This document shows, in pieces, positions 1 to 8,600 of a DNA stretch of 24,784 nucleotides. Made by a program: the position numbers and the translations under genes. Source of the stretch: a virus. Where the stretch lies: positions 1 to 24,784 of the IMG/VR virus record IMGVR_UViG_3300033146_003836. One strand, given 5' to 3'. How positions within the stretch are numbered: the stretch's first letter is position 1; every line of letters starts with the position of its first letter. A model generated the notes under the pieces. It saw nothing but the letters and a program-made list of their open reading frames with translations, did no database searches and was not told the DNA's origin.

Positions 1-690
1 AATGGATACTCATGCTTTGTTTATCAAGATAACTCCGGATTTGTTTATGAAAACAATGAAGATGAAAGAACAAATAATGTAAGGATTGTTTCTAAATGTT
101 CTTCATTATATGTTGCTGAAGTTGATGGGAGAGAAATTTCTACAGATGAAGTTTGGAACTATTCAAATATCGGACCTGGACTTGATAGGCTTATAAGCGA
201 AGATGTTTCATTAGGTGGTTTTGGCGATGATGAAAGGGTTAGATGTGATAGTTGTGGTGAATATCATAATGAAAGCAGCATACGTTATATTAATGGCTCT
301 AGAATTTGTATGTCTTGTATTAGCGACTATTATAGGATATGTAGTATATCTGGGGAAAGATGGCATCTTAACGATTTAGTTAAAGATGTGAATATATATG
401 AAGTTTCTGATAATGTTGATTTTGTAAATAGAAATTTACTTGAAACAGAGTATACTGAAATTGAAGGAGTTTATTTTAAGAAAAAAGAACTTATCTATAT
501 TAATACAAAAGATGGTAAAATAAATATTCATCCATCTTTAGTTAATATGGATGAATATAAAGTTTGTTTCTATAGCGGTGAATATTACCCTGTTGCTGAT
601 ATAGTACTTACAGCGTTGCCACACCAACCAAAAAATAAACTGTTTTCAATAAATAAAAAATTAGCTATTAGATATGGCTTTGTAGCATAA
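1..690 (+). CDS. Zinc-ribbon phage protein, 5'-truncated by window edge
   Basis: The reading frame is open from base 1 to a TAA at 688-690, so at least 229 residues are present and the true start lies outside the window. An internal ATG at 310 would give 126 residues, but it would cut through the metal-binding motif and is unlikely to be the start. The sequence shows two CxxC pairs (window residues 82/85 and 103/106) separated by 17 residues, with another Cys at 114. That is the spacing of a treble-clef or zinc-ribbon knuckle. The rest is acidic with no recognisable catalytic motif. Proteins with such knuckles are common unassigned genes in large phages, often nucleic-acid or protein binding, but no function can be given here. 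It converges on the tail sheath gene and is separated from it by a strong terminator. Confidence 0.8.
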   Translation, partial: NGYSCFVYQDNSGFVYENNEDERTNNVRIVSKCSSLYVAEVDGREISTDEVWNYSNIGPGLDRLISEDVSLGGFGDDERVRCDSCGEYHNESSIRYINGSRICMSCISDYYRICSISGERWHLNDLVKDVNIYEVSDNVDFVNRNLLETEYTEIEGVYFKKKELIYINTKDGKINIHPSLVNMDEYKVCFYSGEYYPVADIVLTALPHQPKNKLFSINKKLAIRYGFVA

Positions 691-720
691 AAAAGGAGAG
701 CGTAATGCTCTCCTTTTTTA
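688..720. terminator. Bidirectional Rho-independent terminator
   Basis: A 14-bp perfect stem (TAAAAAAGGAGAGC and its complement) surrounds the 5-nt loop GTAAT. The GC-rich core is flanked by A on one side and T on the other, so each strand gives a hairpin followed by a U tract. It overlaps the stop codon of the + strand gene and lies 11 nt beyond the stop of the - strand sheath gene, as expected for a shared terminator between convergent genes. Confidence 0.93.
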
Positions 721-730
721 TTTGAGTTAC

Positions 731-2671
731 TTACTCATCTAAAGATGAACCAGATTTATTAACCTGTAAAGTAAGTTCTATAATCTCAATAGTTCCTGTT
801 GGTACTATTTTAATAGTACCTTTCATAATACTTTGGGCGATTACATCTGGAGTATTAACGCTTCCATCTATAATAACTTTATATTGATCCAAACCATTTC
901 CAACCTTAACTGGCTCTAAGATTGATACAATCTTCGCAGTTGCACGTTTCCAAGAATCTGGGTTATGTGGTTCAAATATCATACTATCCATAGCTTTCTT
1001 AATTAATTTCTTAATATAGATTACCATTCTTCTAGTATTAACTCTGTTTAAAGCAGAGTTTTGTCTTAATAAAGTTTTCTGTCCGTATATCAATAATCCT
1101 TTAGAAGAAAAATTAACAAATGGATTAACAGCATTGAAATCACCATAAATAAGTTCTCTTTGTGGAAAACTTGGTGAAGTTTCATAATCAGCAGCTACAA
1201 CTCTACCCCTTGAAGCACCAGCTGGAGCGTACCACGGTCCATATAACCTGTCGATTTCCATATACTTTTCAGCAATAAAAACAGAAGGTGGACACCAAAT
1301 ATATTCTCCATTATCTGGATTAGATGTTTTTAACCAAGGCCAGTATGTAGCAGCATATGAGCTATCTAAAGCTTTTTCTCTACCATGACCTTTTCCATTA
1401 TGCCAATCAGCAATTTGTTCATAATTTAGACCCATTGGTGGATCAACTACATAAATAAAATCTTTTCTAAATTGAGCTAAATCTAAGGCAGCTTGTTGAA
1501 CCATAGTATCATTACAATCTGGAGTGATAAGGATATGATAATCAAACTCATCAGTATTTCCTAAATCACCACCTGTAGATAACGCCTCTCTAAATAAAGT
1601 TGAAATCTCTGTAGGGAGAGTAGGTATACCATCCATTCCTGTTCTATAGTCATATTCTCCGATAGATTTTCCTGTTTCATATTCAACAAGACCTTCTCCG
1701 AATTGATAAACTTCCCCTTCAATGTTATTAGGAAATGCTATTAAATCATCTGATTCTGGATCTTGAACTTCTACTTCTAATAGTTTTGAACCACCATTAT
1801 CAATATCAGCATTCATAAGTTTTAAGAAGAATTTATCATTAGAAGGAACTAAAGAAATCTCTGTATATGTTTCTTTAACTTCTTTATCATATAGAATTTC
1901 TATCATATGAACTACAGAGTTATCTAAAGGATTGATTTTAGAAGATTTTCTAACAGCAATTTTGTTAGTAGAAGAACCTTTTTCTTTTGCTTTAAAAAGA
2001 ATATTATCTGTAGTATTTGTGATAGCATCTACACCATCTACACTTGCTAAAATCTCAGTAACTCCATTATCAGCATTGGCTGTAGATACTAAATTACCAT
2101 CAGAAATTGCTACTGAACCTGCTTCTCCTACTGTATTAGTAGAAATTTTAAGTTTAGTTCCTTCTCTTGAGATAGTTCCTTTATTTTCTATAACACCAGC
2201 AATAGCAGCTTCAACTTCATTTATACTTAGTAATGTTTGACTTACCCCAGTAGTTATTTTAACATCTAAAGCACCAGCACCATCAAAAGTAATCCCTAAT
2301 GTATACTCTGTGCTTTCAGCTAAACCAGAAAAATCAACTCCGCCGGTTTCAATAAGACCATATCCAGAAGTTCCTGGAATTGGATTTGTTATAGCCATTT
2401 CTGCGGCTACAGCAGTTTCATTTGCTACTCTATAAAAGATTATTTGATTACCTTGTCTAAAAGCTTTATTTACAGCTAGTGCTGAATAAGGGCTTTTTTC
2501 AACAGAAGTTCCGAATTTTTGTTCAAAATCTTTTTTAGATATAACCATAGTTGCTTTACCAATAGGTCCTTTAGTTGCATAACCTACAACTGCTAAAACC
2601 GTACTAGAAGAAGTAACTGTATAAGTACTCATATCTCTTTCGAGAATAGTAACGCTTGGTGACTTTGCCAT
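731..2671 (-). CDS. Contractile tail sheath protein (T4 gp18-like)
   Basis: At 646 residues it is close to T4 gp18 (659). The N-terminus (SPSVTILERDMS, then VVGYATKGPIGKATMV and a KDFEQKFG block, residues 4-55) is the typical sheath start. The C-terminal part has the sheath core signature, including FSSKGLLIYGQKTLL and LNRVNTRRMVIYIKKLI, which builds the contractile tube surface. Residues about 120-210 look like an inserted beta-rich module (see findings). The start was moved to the second in-frame ATG. GGAGG lies 8 nt before it, whereas the upstream ATG at 2684-2686 would have the Shine-Dalgarno sequence inside the coding region. A GTAAAGATAATT element sits 29 nt upstream of the ATG, and the gene ends at the bidirectional terminator, so it is probably its own late transcript as well as the tail of a longer one. 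Confidence 0.95.
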   Translation of the reverse strand: MAKSPSVTILERDMSTYTVTSSSTVLAVVGYATKGPIGKATMVISKKDFEQKFGTSVEKSPYSALAVNKAFRQGNQIIFYRVANETAVAAEMAITNPIPGTSGYGLIETGGVDFSGLAESTEYTLGITFDGAGALDVKITTGVSQTLLSINEVEAAIAGVIENKGTISREGTKLKISTNTVGEAGSVAISDGNLVSTANADNGVTEILASVDGVDAITNTTDNILFKAKEKGSSTNKIAVRKSSKINPLDNSVVHMIEILYDKEVKETYTEISLVPSNDKFFLKLMNADIDNGGSKLLEVEVQDPESDDLIAFPNNIEGEVYQFGEGLVEYETGKSIGEYDYRTGMDGIPTLPTEISTLFREALSTGGDLGNTDEFDYHILITPDCNDTMVQQAALDLAQFRKDFIYVVDPPMGLNYEQIADWHNGKGHGREKALDSSYAATYWPWLKTSNPDNGEYIWCPPSVFIAEKYMEIDRLYGPWYAPAGASRGRVVAADYETSPSFPQRELIYGDFNAVNPFVNFSSKGLLIYGQKTLLRQNSALNRVNTRRMVIYIKKLIKKAMDSMIFEPHNPDSWKRATAKIVSILEPVKVGNGLDQYKVIIDGSVNTPDVIAQSIMKGTIKIVPTGTIEIIELTLQVNKSGSSLDE

Positions 2672-2700
2672 ATATTTATCCTCCATATATGTTTTCTATA

Positions 2701-2712
2701 AATTATCTTTAC
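2701..2712 (-). promoter_or_regulatory. Putative late promoter element before the sheath gene
   Basis: On the minus strand it reads GTAAAGATAATT, ending 29 nt before the sheath ATG. It is one of five near-identical 12-mers at the heads of late transcription units in this window. No separate -35 box is evident. The promoter role is inferred from position and recurrence only. Confidence 0.55.
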
Positions 2713-2881
2713 ACTATAAGAATTAAGCCTTTTTACAGCTTAATAGATTAGAGTTTATTAAGTTGTTTATCTGTGGAGTTAATTTTTCAACTCTCACCTT
2801 ACTTCTTTTTTGTATCAAGATATTTCCTATTAATTTAATAGGTTGATACGTCTTATTCATTAATATATACACTAGTTCTCC
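2713..2881 (-). other. Structured intergenic region upstream of the sheath gene
   Basis: With the sheath leader, this forms the longest gap between genes in the window (about 210 nt), and no credible ORF is seen. It holds three inverted repeats: ATTAAGC/GCTTAAT (arms 2722-2728 and 2738-2744), GAGTT/AACTC near 2776-2793, and a two-part hairpin at 2812-2849. In the last, GTATCAA pairs with TTGATAC around an inner CCTATTAA/TTAATAGG stem, leaving a 7-nt bulge on one side. None is followed by a U tract on the minus strand, so these are not ordinary terminators. They could be RNA processing or stability elements between the gp15-like gene and the sheath. Confidence 0.45.
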
Positions 2882-3493
2882 TTATACATCCATAATAACA
2901 TCTGTTGACTCGATTATACCATAATACTCTTCGTATTCTAGAGGTAAGTAAGCTCTAGGAATTTTAATTTCAAAAGAATATCTTACAGCCAAATCTTGAC
3001 TTTCTCCTGGGTCTAAATTTGTTTCATTAACCATATTTAAAACTTGCATTTCTGCCCATTGTCCATCAACCTGAACAGAATACTTGTTGTTAAAAGGTGC
3101 TGATGTTGCAGCTTGATACAATAATATATCCATATCTTGTCTCTTAGCAGCCCACATCGTAACTCTATATGTTAATGTATAAGTTAATAAGTTTTGTATT
3201 TTTTCAAACATCTTAGGGTTATCTTTACTTTGTTGATACTTCATAAAATACCCACCAGTTGTTTGGTTTTGTGCTGGATTTGGTGTCAATAATTGAAATG
3301 TTATTGTTGGATTTAAATTTGAACCATTGATGACAGGAACTATAAACTTAGCGAAAGCTCTAGATGGAGTTGTATAAAACACTTGAACGTTTTTATCCTC
3401 TGGAAGTCTTTTTAAATGTAGACTGTTTTTGAGGAACTTTTTTACTGCTACAGTGTATTTTAGAAACCAAAAATACTCTAAATTATTAGCCAT
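2882..3493 (-). CDS. Probable tail sheath stabiliser/completion protein (T4 gp15-like)
   Basis: The protein has 203 residues with no signal peptide or membrane segment. The central part (YTLTYRVTMWAAKRQDMDIL, about residues 106-125) followed by a beta-rich stretch and a closing IKIPRAYLPLEYEEYYGII resembles the layout of T4 gp15-type proteins. In those proteins a strand pattern with xxDM.. leads into the ring-forming domain that caps tube and sheath. The match is by pattern and is not close. Gene order helps: it lies between a gp14-like neck gene and the sheath, as gp15 does in T4-like phages. GGAG precedes the ATG by 7 nt. A tail terminator of the gp3 type is the main alternative. Confidence 0.5.
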   Translation of the reverse strand: MANNLEYFWFLKYTVAVKKFLKNSLHLKRLPEDKNVQVFYTTPSRAFAKFIVPVINGSNLNPTITFQLLTPNPAQNQTTGGYFMKYQQSKDNPKMFEKIQNLLTYTLTYRVTMWAAKRQDMDILLYQAATSAPFNNKYSVQVDGQWAEMQVLNMVNETNLDPGESQDLAVRYSFEIKIPRAYLPLEYEEYYGIIESTDVIMDV

Positions 3494-3505
3494 TATCTAC
3501 TCCAT

Positions 3506-3775
3506 TTATATATATATATACTCATCCTCTTTAAGAGGATCTTCTTCATTATCAGGGTTTGGAGCTACCTTAATAGCTCCACCTTTAAGCAATACACCTA
3601 AGACATCTTGGTTTTCTGTAATCATAGGTTTTTCAAAACTTACTATTACGTTCTCATCAATTAACTTAACATCTCTAATTCCATCGTTACTCTTTGCTGT
3701 CTTAAGTTTGCTTTCGAGATCGTTTAATAATTCATTCTTCAAGAATTCTATCGCTTTAGGTGTATCTATTATCAC
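3506..3775 (-). CDS. Small late-cluster protein, third of three N-terminally related genes
   Basis: This 89-residue protein has an unrecognised fold. It begins at a GTG whose last bases overlap the TGA of the preceding gene (GTGA, 3772-3775), a coupling arrangement that supports the start even though no strong Shine-Dalgarno sequence is visible. The N-terminal helix (PKAIEFLKNELLNDL) matches the first helix of the two upstream genes. The C-terminus is acidic and ends in YIYI, encoded by a short TA repeat that runs into the stop codon, so slippage there could change the tail of the protein. The position between neck and sheath-completion genes suggests a virion assembly or minor structural role, which is inference. 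Confidence 0.75.
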   Translation of the reverse strand: MIIDTPKAIEFLKNELLNDLESKLKTAKSNDGIRDVKLIDENVIVSFEKPMITENQDVLGVLLKGGAIKVAPNPDNEEDPLKEDEYIYI

Positions 3776-4104
3776 TTTCTTTTTACTGATGTTCTACCAT
3801 CTTTAAATAATATAACACTGAATGCTTGAGAAGGCTTATCACCATCTGTAGTTACTGTAAATTCTTGAGAGCCATCAACTCTCAATTGAGCTTTTGCTAC
3901 AGAATCTAAAACGCTACCATTGTTTCCTTTGAAATCGGAAAGTTTTATACCAGCTGTACTTTTCAACACAGCCTGTATAGCCTTATATTCTTGAGAACCT
4001 GTGGTTCGACTTCCTTTTATAAATTTGCCGTTTTCTATTTCTACACCAGCCATACCCTCATTAATCTCAGCTCTTAAAAATTCTATTGCTCTATCTAAGT
4101 TCAT
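3772..4104 (-). CDS. Small late-cluster protein, second of three N-terminally related genes
   Basis: This 110-residue protein starts MNLDRAIEFLRAEINEG, nearly the same first helix as the gene just upstream (MNLDRAIDFLSEEIN). The rest (about residues 30-110) is a different mixed region with a QVFTVTTDG-like strand pattern and a basic end, VKRK. A GGAGA lies 6 nt before the ATG. It overlaps the upstream gene by 14 nt and the downstream gene by 4 nt, so the three are translationally coupled. No enzymatic motif was found. A minor virion or assembly protein is the best guess from context. Confidence 0.8.
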   Translation of the reverse strand: MNLDRAIEFLRAEINEGMAGVEIENGKFIKGSRTTGSQEYKAIQAVLKSTAGIKLSDFKGNNGSVLDSVAKAQLRVDGSQEFTVTTDGDKPSQAFSVILFKDGRTSVKRK

Positions 4105-4405
4105 TTAAATCTCCATCTGTTTCTTTTATTTTATATTCTTTACTATCTACCTTAACTATATAAGCTGTTTTCTTTTTAGCAAAATGTTTGTGTTTTAACT
4201 CTACTTCTTTAATAGAAATTTTATGTCTATTTATAAACTTTTGAAATGTATCCACCATAGAGTCTTTAGAAGTATCTCTATATTTATTATCAAATACCCA
4301 TTTGATAATCTCTCTTTTAGACTTTCCAACACTACCTATAGTTCCCTTTATATTTCCTATATTAATTTCTTCAGATAAAAAGTCTATTGCTCTATCCAAA
4401 TTCAT
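4091..4405 (-). CDS. Small late-cluster protein, first of three N-terminally related genes
   Basis: This 104-residue basic protein starts MNLDRAIDFLSEEINIGN. Past the shared helix it is rich in Lys (ELKHKHFAKKKTAYIVKVDSK), unlike its two neighbours, so only the N-terminal segment is common to all three. GGAG precedes the ATG by 7 nt. It begins 3 nt after the stop of the gp14-like neck gene. The function is unknown. A shared docking helix with variable C-terminal domains is a reasonable reading of the trio. Confidence 0.8.
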   Translation of the reverse strand: MNLDRAIDFLSEEINIGNIKGTIGSVGKSKREIIKWVFDNKYRDTSKDSMVDTFQKFINRHKISIKEVELKHKHFAKKKTAYIVKVDSKEYKIKETDGDLNELR

Positions 4406-4408
4406 ATT

Positions 4409-5212
4409 CTACTCCATATCTAATTTGGTTCTTAAACCATATTCATTCTTTTTAATTTGTTCAATATAATTTCCAGGAAGATTAAATCTTTCTGGAGATG
4501 CTAATTGACAATCCAACTTCCAAGTTACATACTCCCAACCAAACTCTCCAGCTGGCATTGCTGATATAACTTCATATAATCTATATTTATTGGTTAAGAT
4601 AGCATCACCTATCTCTATAACATCAGATACATTTTTATAAGATGTATCCTCTGTATATATAAGTACTTTCCTATCTGAAAATTTTGTTCTTTCAAAGTTA
4701 ACTATGTTTCTTGATAGATCATTTTCTCCTTCTAATTGACAGCTAAAATCATCATAGTCATGGATTTGATTAGCTAATTTCCGTATGGTAGAGTACCTTC
4801 TATTTGATAAATCAAATTCTAAAAATTTTATTTTACCTATCCATACAGTAAGTATATTATCTCTTTTTCTTATAGTAGGAATTCCACTACCTTTATATTC
4901 AATATATAAATTAGCAACATGGTTTCTTTTCAAGTCAGATATTTTCTGAACCATATCTTGGAAATTCATAAAGAATGTTTGAACATTCTCTTGTTCAGAA
5001 TACATATCAGATCCTAACATAGACATCCATTTATTATCATTATGTAATGCTCTAATATCAAATGGATTTAAATATATTCTACCTGTAGAGTTATCTTCTT
5101 CTATGTATATATCATGTTTATTAGTTGCTTCTTTATCCAACCTAAACACTTTTAATTTTCCACCATATAAATCAGTATATGACTTATTCATATGTTGTAT
5201 CCAATCATGCAT
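4409..5212 (-). CDS. Probable neck protein (T4 gp14-like)
   Basis: The protein has 267 residues, close to T4 gp14 (256). A FFMNFQDMVQ segment (about residues 80-89) recalls the FFSNFGMQVQ segment of gp14. A later block, GDAILTNKYRLYEVISAMP (about residues 202-220), looks like the gp14/head-completion pattern in which interface strands define the connector. The similarity is weak and read by eye. Its place upstream of gp15-like and sheath genes matches T4 gene order. A clear AGGAG lies about 12 nt before the ATG, and a GTAAAGATAATA element lies 18 nt upstream, inside the end of the methylglyoxal synthase gene. It probably heads a late unit that runs through the three small genes to the sheath. 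Confidence 0.5.
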   Translation of the reverse strand: MHDWIQHMNKSYTDLYGGKLKVFRLDKEATNKHDIYIEEDNSTGRIYLNPFDIRALHNDNKWMSMLGSDMYSEQENVQTFFMNFQDMVQKISDLKRNHVANLYIEYKGSGIPTIRKRDNILTVWIGKIKFLEFDLSNRRYSTIRKLANQIHDYDDFSCQLEGENDLSRNIVNFERTKFSDRKVLIYTEDTSYKNVSDVIEIGDAILTNKYRLYEVISAMPAGEFGWEYVTWKLDCQLASPERFNLPGNYIEQIKKNEYGLRTKLDME

Positions 5213-5230
5213 AATTTATATATCTCCTAA

Positions 5231-5242
5231 TATTATCTTTAC
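5231..5242 (-). promoter_or_regulatory. Putative late promoter element before the gp14-like gene
   Basis: The minus strand reads GTAAAGATAATA, 18 nt before the ATG, and it overlaps the stop codon of the preceding gene. It is identical over 12 bases to the copy in front of the fibre gene. Confidence 0.6.
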
Positions 5243-5616
5243 TGACAATCTTTATGTAGTCCCATAAATAATAAGTTAGCTGTTTCTCTATTCAAGGCGA
5301 ACGGAATATTTTGTAAAACACAAGTTCTTATTAGTGCTTGTATATCTGCCTCATGCCCAAGAGGTGTTTTTACATCTATTAAAAATATCACCTTATCTAT
5401 ATTACCATCTAGTATCTCTTTAGCTATATAGATATCTCCACCATCAGGCCCATGACCTAAAGTTTTAACATCTAATCCTGTTATATTCTTTATAATCAAT
5501 GCGGTTCCAGAAGTACCAACTAAGTTAAAGTTTTTAAGTTTCTCTTTATTATAATTAGCCCATTCGGCTATATCCATTTTTCTTGTATCATGTGCTATAA
5601 GTGCTATAGTTTTCAT
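5239..5616 (-). CDS. mgsA: Phage-encoded methylglyoxal synthase
   Basis: This enzyme family converts dihydroxyacetone phosphate to methylglyoxal and phosphate in the cytosol. The 125-residue product aligns by eye with E. coli MgsA at a constant offset of ten: His9-Asp10 (E. coli His19-Asp20), Lys13 (Lys23), Thr35-Gly37-Thr38 in the phosphate loop, GPDGGD with Asp61 at the catalytic Asp71 position, Asp81 (Asp91), His88 (His98) and Asp91 (Asp101). It is about 27 residues shorter than the E. coli protein and lacks the C-terminal segment with Arg150. It starts 8 nt after the adhesin stop with AGAGG as ribosome site, so it is probably translated from the adhesin transcript. Activity is likely from the retained residues but unproven. 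A related MGS-fold domain with another ligand is the alternative. Confidence 0.88.
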   Translation of the reverse strand: MKTIALIAHDTRKMDIAEWANYNKEKLKNFNLVGTSGTALIIKNITGLDVKTLGHGPDGGDIYIAKEILDGNIDKVIFLIDVKTPLGHEADIQALIRTCVLQNIPFALNRETANLLFMGLHKDCQ

Positions 5617-5637
5617 CTATTCCTCTATTCCTCTATT
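5617..5637 (-). repeat. Short tandem duplication making the mgsA ribosome site
   Basis: The 8-mer AGGAATAG occurs twice in tandem on the minus strand (5625-5632 and 5617-5624), after a partial third unit (AATAG). The distal copy provides the Shine-Dalgarno sequence just before the mgsA ATG, and the proximal copy holds the adhesin stop codon. Confidence 0.7.
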
Positions 5638-8600
5638 AAATCGTTAAAATTTTGTTTTGAGCTCCAGACTTCATCTGGAGTATCTACTTCTGAATCTGTT
5701 AATCCAGCTTCATACTCTCTTCTATGAGTTATTTCATTAAACTCTAAATCATCTCCTAGGTTTGTTCTATATAAGGTATTTGAAATAAGCTGTATTTTTA
5801 TTATTTCTGAGTCTAGTTCTCCATAGTCAATATTGCTACATCTACATATTTCTCCAGAGAGTATTAACCAACCTGAAACTAATGGTTTTATAGTTAGGTT
5901 TCCGCCATTAATTCCATTTAACAATATCAATCCTGAAGCTATATATTCTGTATCTACCTTACTTATAGCAGCTCCAGAAATAACAACAGGACTTAAAGAT
6001 ATATCATAATTATATTCAGATATACTTTCTGATTTTCCACTTATATTGATAGAAACTATATCGGTTTTATAGATAAATCCAGCTTGAATATTTTCTGAGC
6101 TTATATTCACTTTGACTTTTCCATAACATCTTTTATAAGTAGTAGATAATGCATTAGAGCTGGATATTCTAGTTCTAACAGAAGCTACCTCAATATCTAT
6201 AAAAATCTCTGGGTTTTTATCAGCTTCTCCAGCTATCTTTATAGAGCCTAAGTGACTCGATCTTCCTACGTATGAATATTCAGATGTCATTTCAACATCA
6301 GCTATAGGACTTATATTGATAAAACCAGAAGATGAAATATTAACAAAATCATTACTATCTGTTATATCTGCTGCTGTACCTTTACCCCAAGCTATACCTC
6401 CATCTCTAGAACTATAATTTACAGATATATCCTCATAATCAACATTACCATCTACTTCAACTGTGCATATAACTACAGGAGTATAATTTAAATTATATAT
6501 CCTATCTTCTAGATATATATTTATACCACCTGAAGATTCTGCAATAAAATTTTTAACCCCAAGCATATCATAAGTTCCAGTTATAAAACATTTTCCATAC
6601 ATACTATATAAATAATTATAAACCAATTCATTCTCTAAAGAGCCATCAGTACTAAGTCCACCAAATACCTCATATTCAAACGTTGGGATAAAGTCAACTT
6701 CTATATCATTATTAAATACCTCAGCATTACCATTTGAAAAATATCTATATTTATTCTGCTCGAAATACTCTGACTCCTCTCCGCCTATTTTTATAGATAG
6801 TGTTCCTACTGTCATATCATTATCGTATCGTAAAGCTGTTTTAGCAGACCCAAACACATTAGCTATACCAAACTGAGTTATGAAAAATTCTATTGGATCT
6901 GTAAAGTTTCCACTTAGTTTCACTACGTTGTCTACTATATCATATATATAATTTTTAGAATATATATTAGTTGTTTTATCGCTAGTAATTGAGATATTCT
7001 CATTATATGAGAAATCATTAAATCGATATATATTCTCTTCTTCGTATGTTTCTCCACCTAAAGCATTAATTCCACCATCACATATTGTGTTGTATGATTG
7101 ATAACATAAAGATGGGTCTAAAACACCATTTAATAATACAGTTCCTACAAAGTCTCTATAAATATAAAATCCATGTTCTATATCCTTTAGTATACCTATT
7201 CTAGTTCTTAATTTAGCAAAACCGCAATCTGGAGAATACGTGATCCTTTCTACATTAACGATATTTACTTTTGTTAATACCATATCTGGCTTTCTATTAT
7301 AGTCGACAAATAAACTAGCGACTCCATCTATTATTATTTTTTCAGCAACAACTCTTTTATCTACTATAACCTCTGCTTTATAACTTTTGCCGTTTGATAT
7401 TATAAAATTAGGATATGATAAAACAGGATTGTAAATAATACTTTCTTCTATAATATTAGAAAGATTAATATTTTTATCTTCTATTAATGAGTTTCTATAA
7501 ACTTTTCTATCACTCTCTATTGAAATATCTATACTATTAACAACAGTAATATTGTCATACATCATTTCTGCTGCAACTTTTTTACTACTGGTTGTTAATG
7601 ATATTATATTATTAGATAAGTATACAGGGTTATATTCTGTATTTATAAGTGTCGATACTTCTAATATGCTCTCTAGAGTTTCATAATTAGATTCAGTTAT
7701 AGATAGAGGATATAATTTTACAAAACCATTAGCATTATTGTTATTATATACTGCATCTCTATAAGCAGTTCCTGATAGATTTTTTGTTTTAGATATTATG
7801 TTTCCTATATAATATCTTGAAGCTTTTGTTTCACCTGATGTGTTAATTAATATTAAACTATTATAATTATATTCAACTTTAATCTCAAAATATCTTTGAG
7901 ATATCTTGATTGTTCCGTTAGGAATATATATAGCCTCTAAAGTATCACCTATATATATTAATCCTGCTACTACATCCTTTCTCCACTTTATAGATTTTCC
8001 AGTTATACTTACAACATTATATGAGTTTTGAGCTATAACCTCATCACTAATTGATACCATTTGTGTTGATGCTGTTGTAACATTTACAACCCGTAATGTT
8101 TCATTATAGGATATATTAACTACACCAGAACACCTAGTATAAAATATAGGTAATGGTGTTGTAATTAATTGCTCTATGATTTTTACTTTTGCAAACTCAT
8201 TAGACTCATTAATATCTAATACATTAAATAGGTCTTGTGAGTCTATGATTAATTTAGCAGTTTCATTACTTGAATTAAAAGTAACATCATCTATATCAAA
8301 CTTAATACCTAAGTTTATATTAACTTCGGACAAAAACGCAAATACGCTATCTTTTGATATTATATCATTATGGTTAGATAGTATCACTGATGCTTTTATA
8401 ACTCTAGGAGTATACTCTAAACCATACTTGCAAGAGCCAGACGTTTTTATTTTATCAACATCTGAAGCACAAATGAATTCTATTTTATTAGTGTTATATA
8501 TCTTAGTGAATACTTCTACATGATTAGAGTTAGCTCTATTAATAACAGGTATTGTATCTTCATTACTTAGTGAAATAATATTTACTTTCTGTGTGGATAC

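Noticed and set aside
1932-2240. Open frame on the + strand inside the sheath gene
   Set aside because: It is antisense to a clear sheath protein, has no ribosome site and looks like a low-complexity shadow.
2812-2849. Hairpin before the sheath gene as a terminator
   Set aside because: On the transcribed minus strand the hairpin is followed by an A-rich run, not U, so intrinsic termination is unlikely.
8176-8523. Open frame on the + strand inside the adhesin gene
   Set aside because: It is antisense to the continuous 2812-residue frame and has no promoter, ribosome site or family signature.
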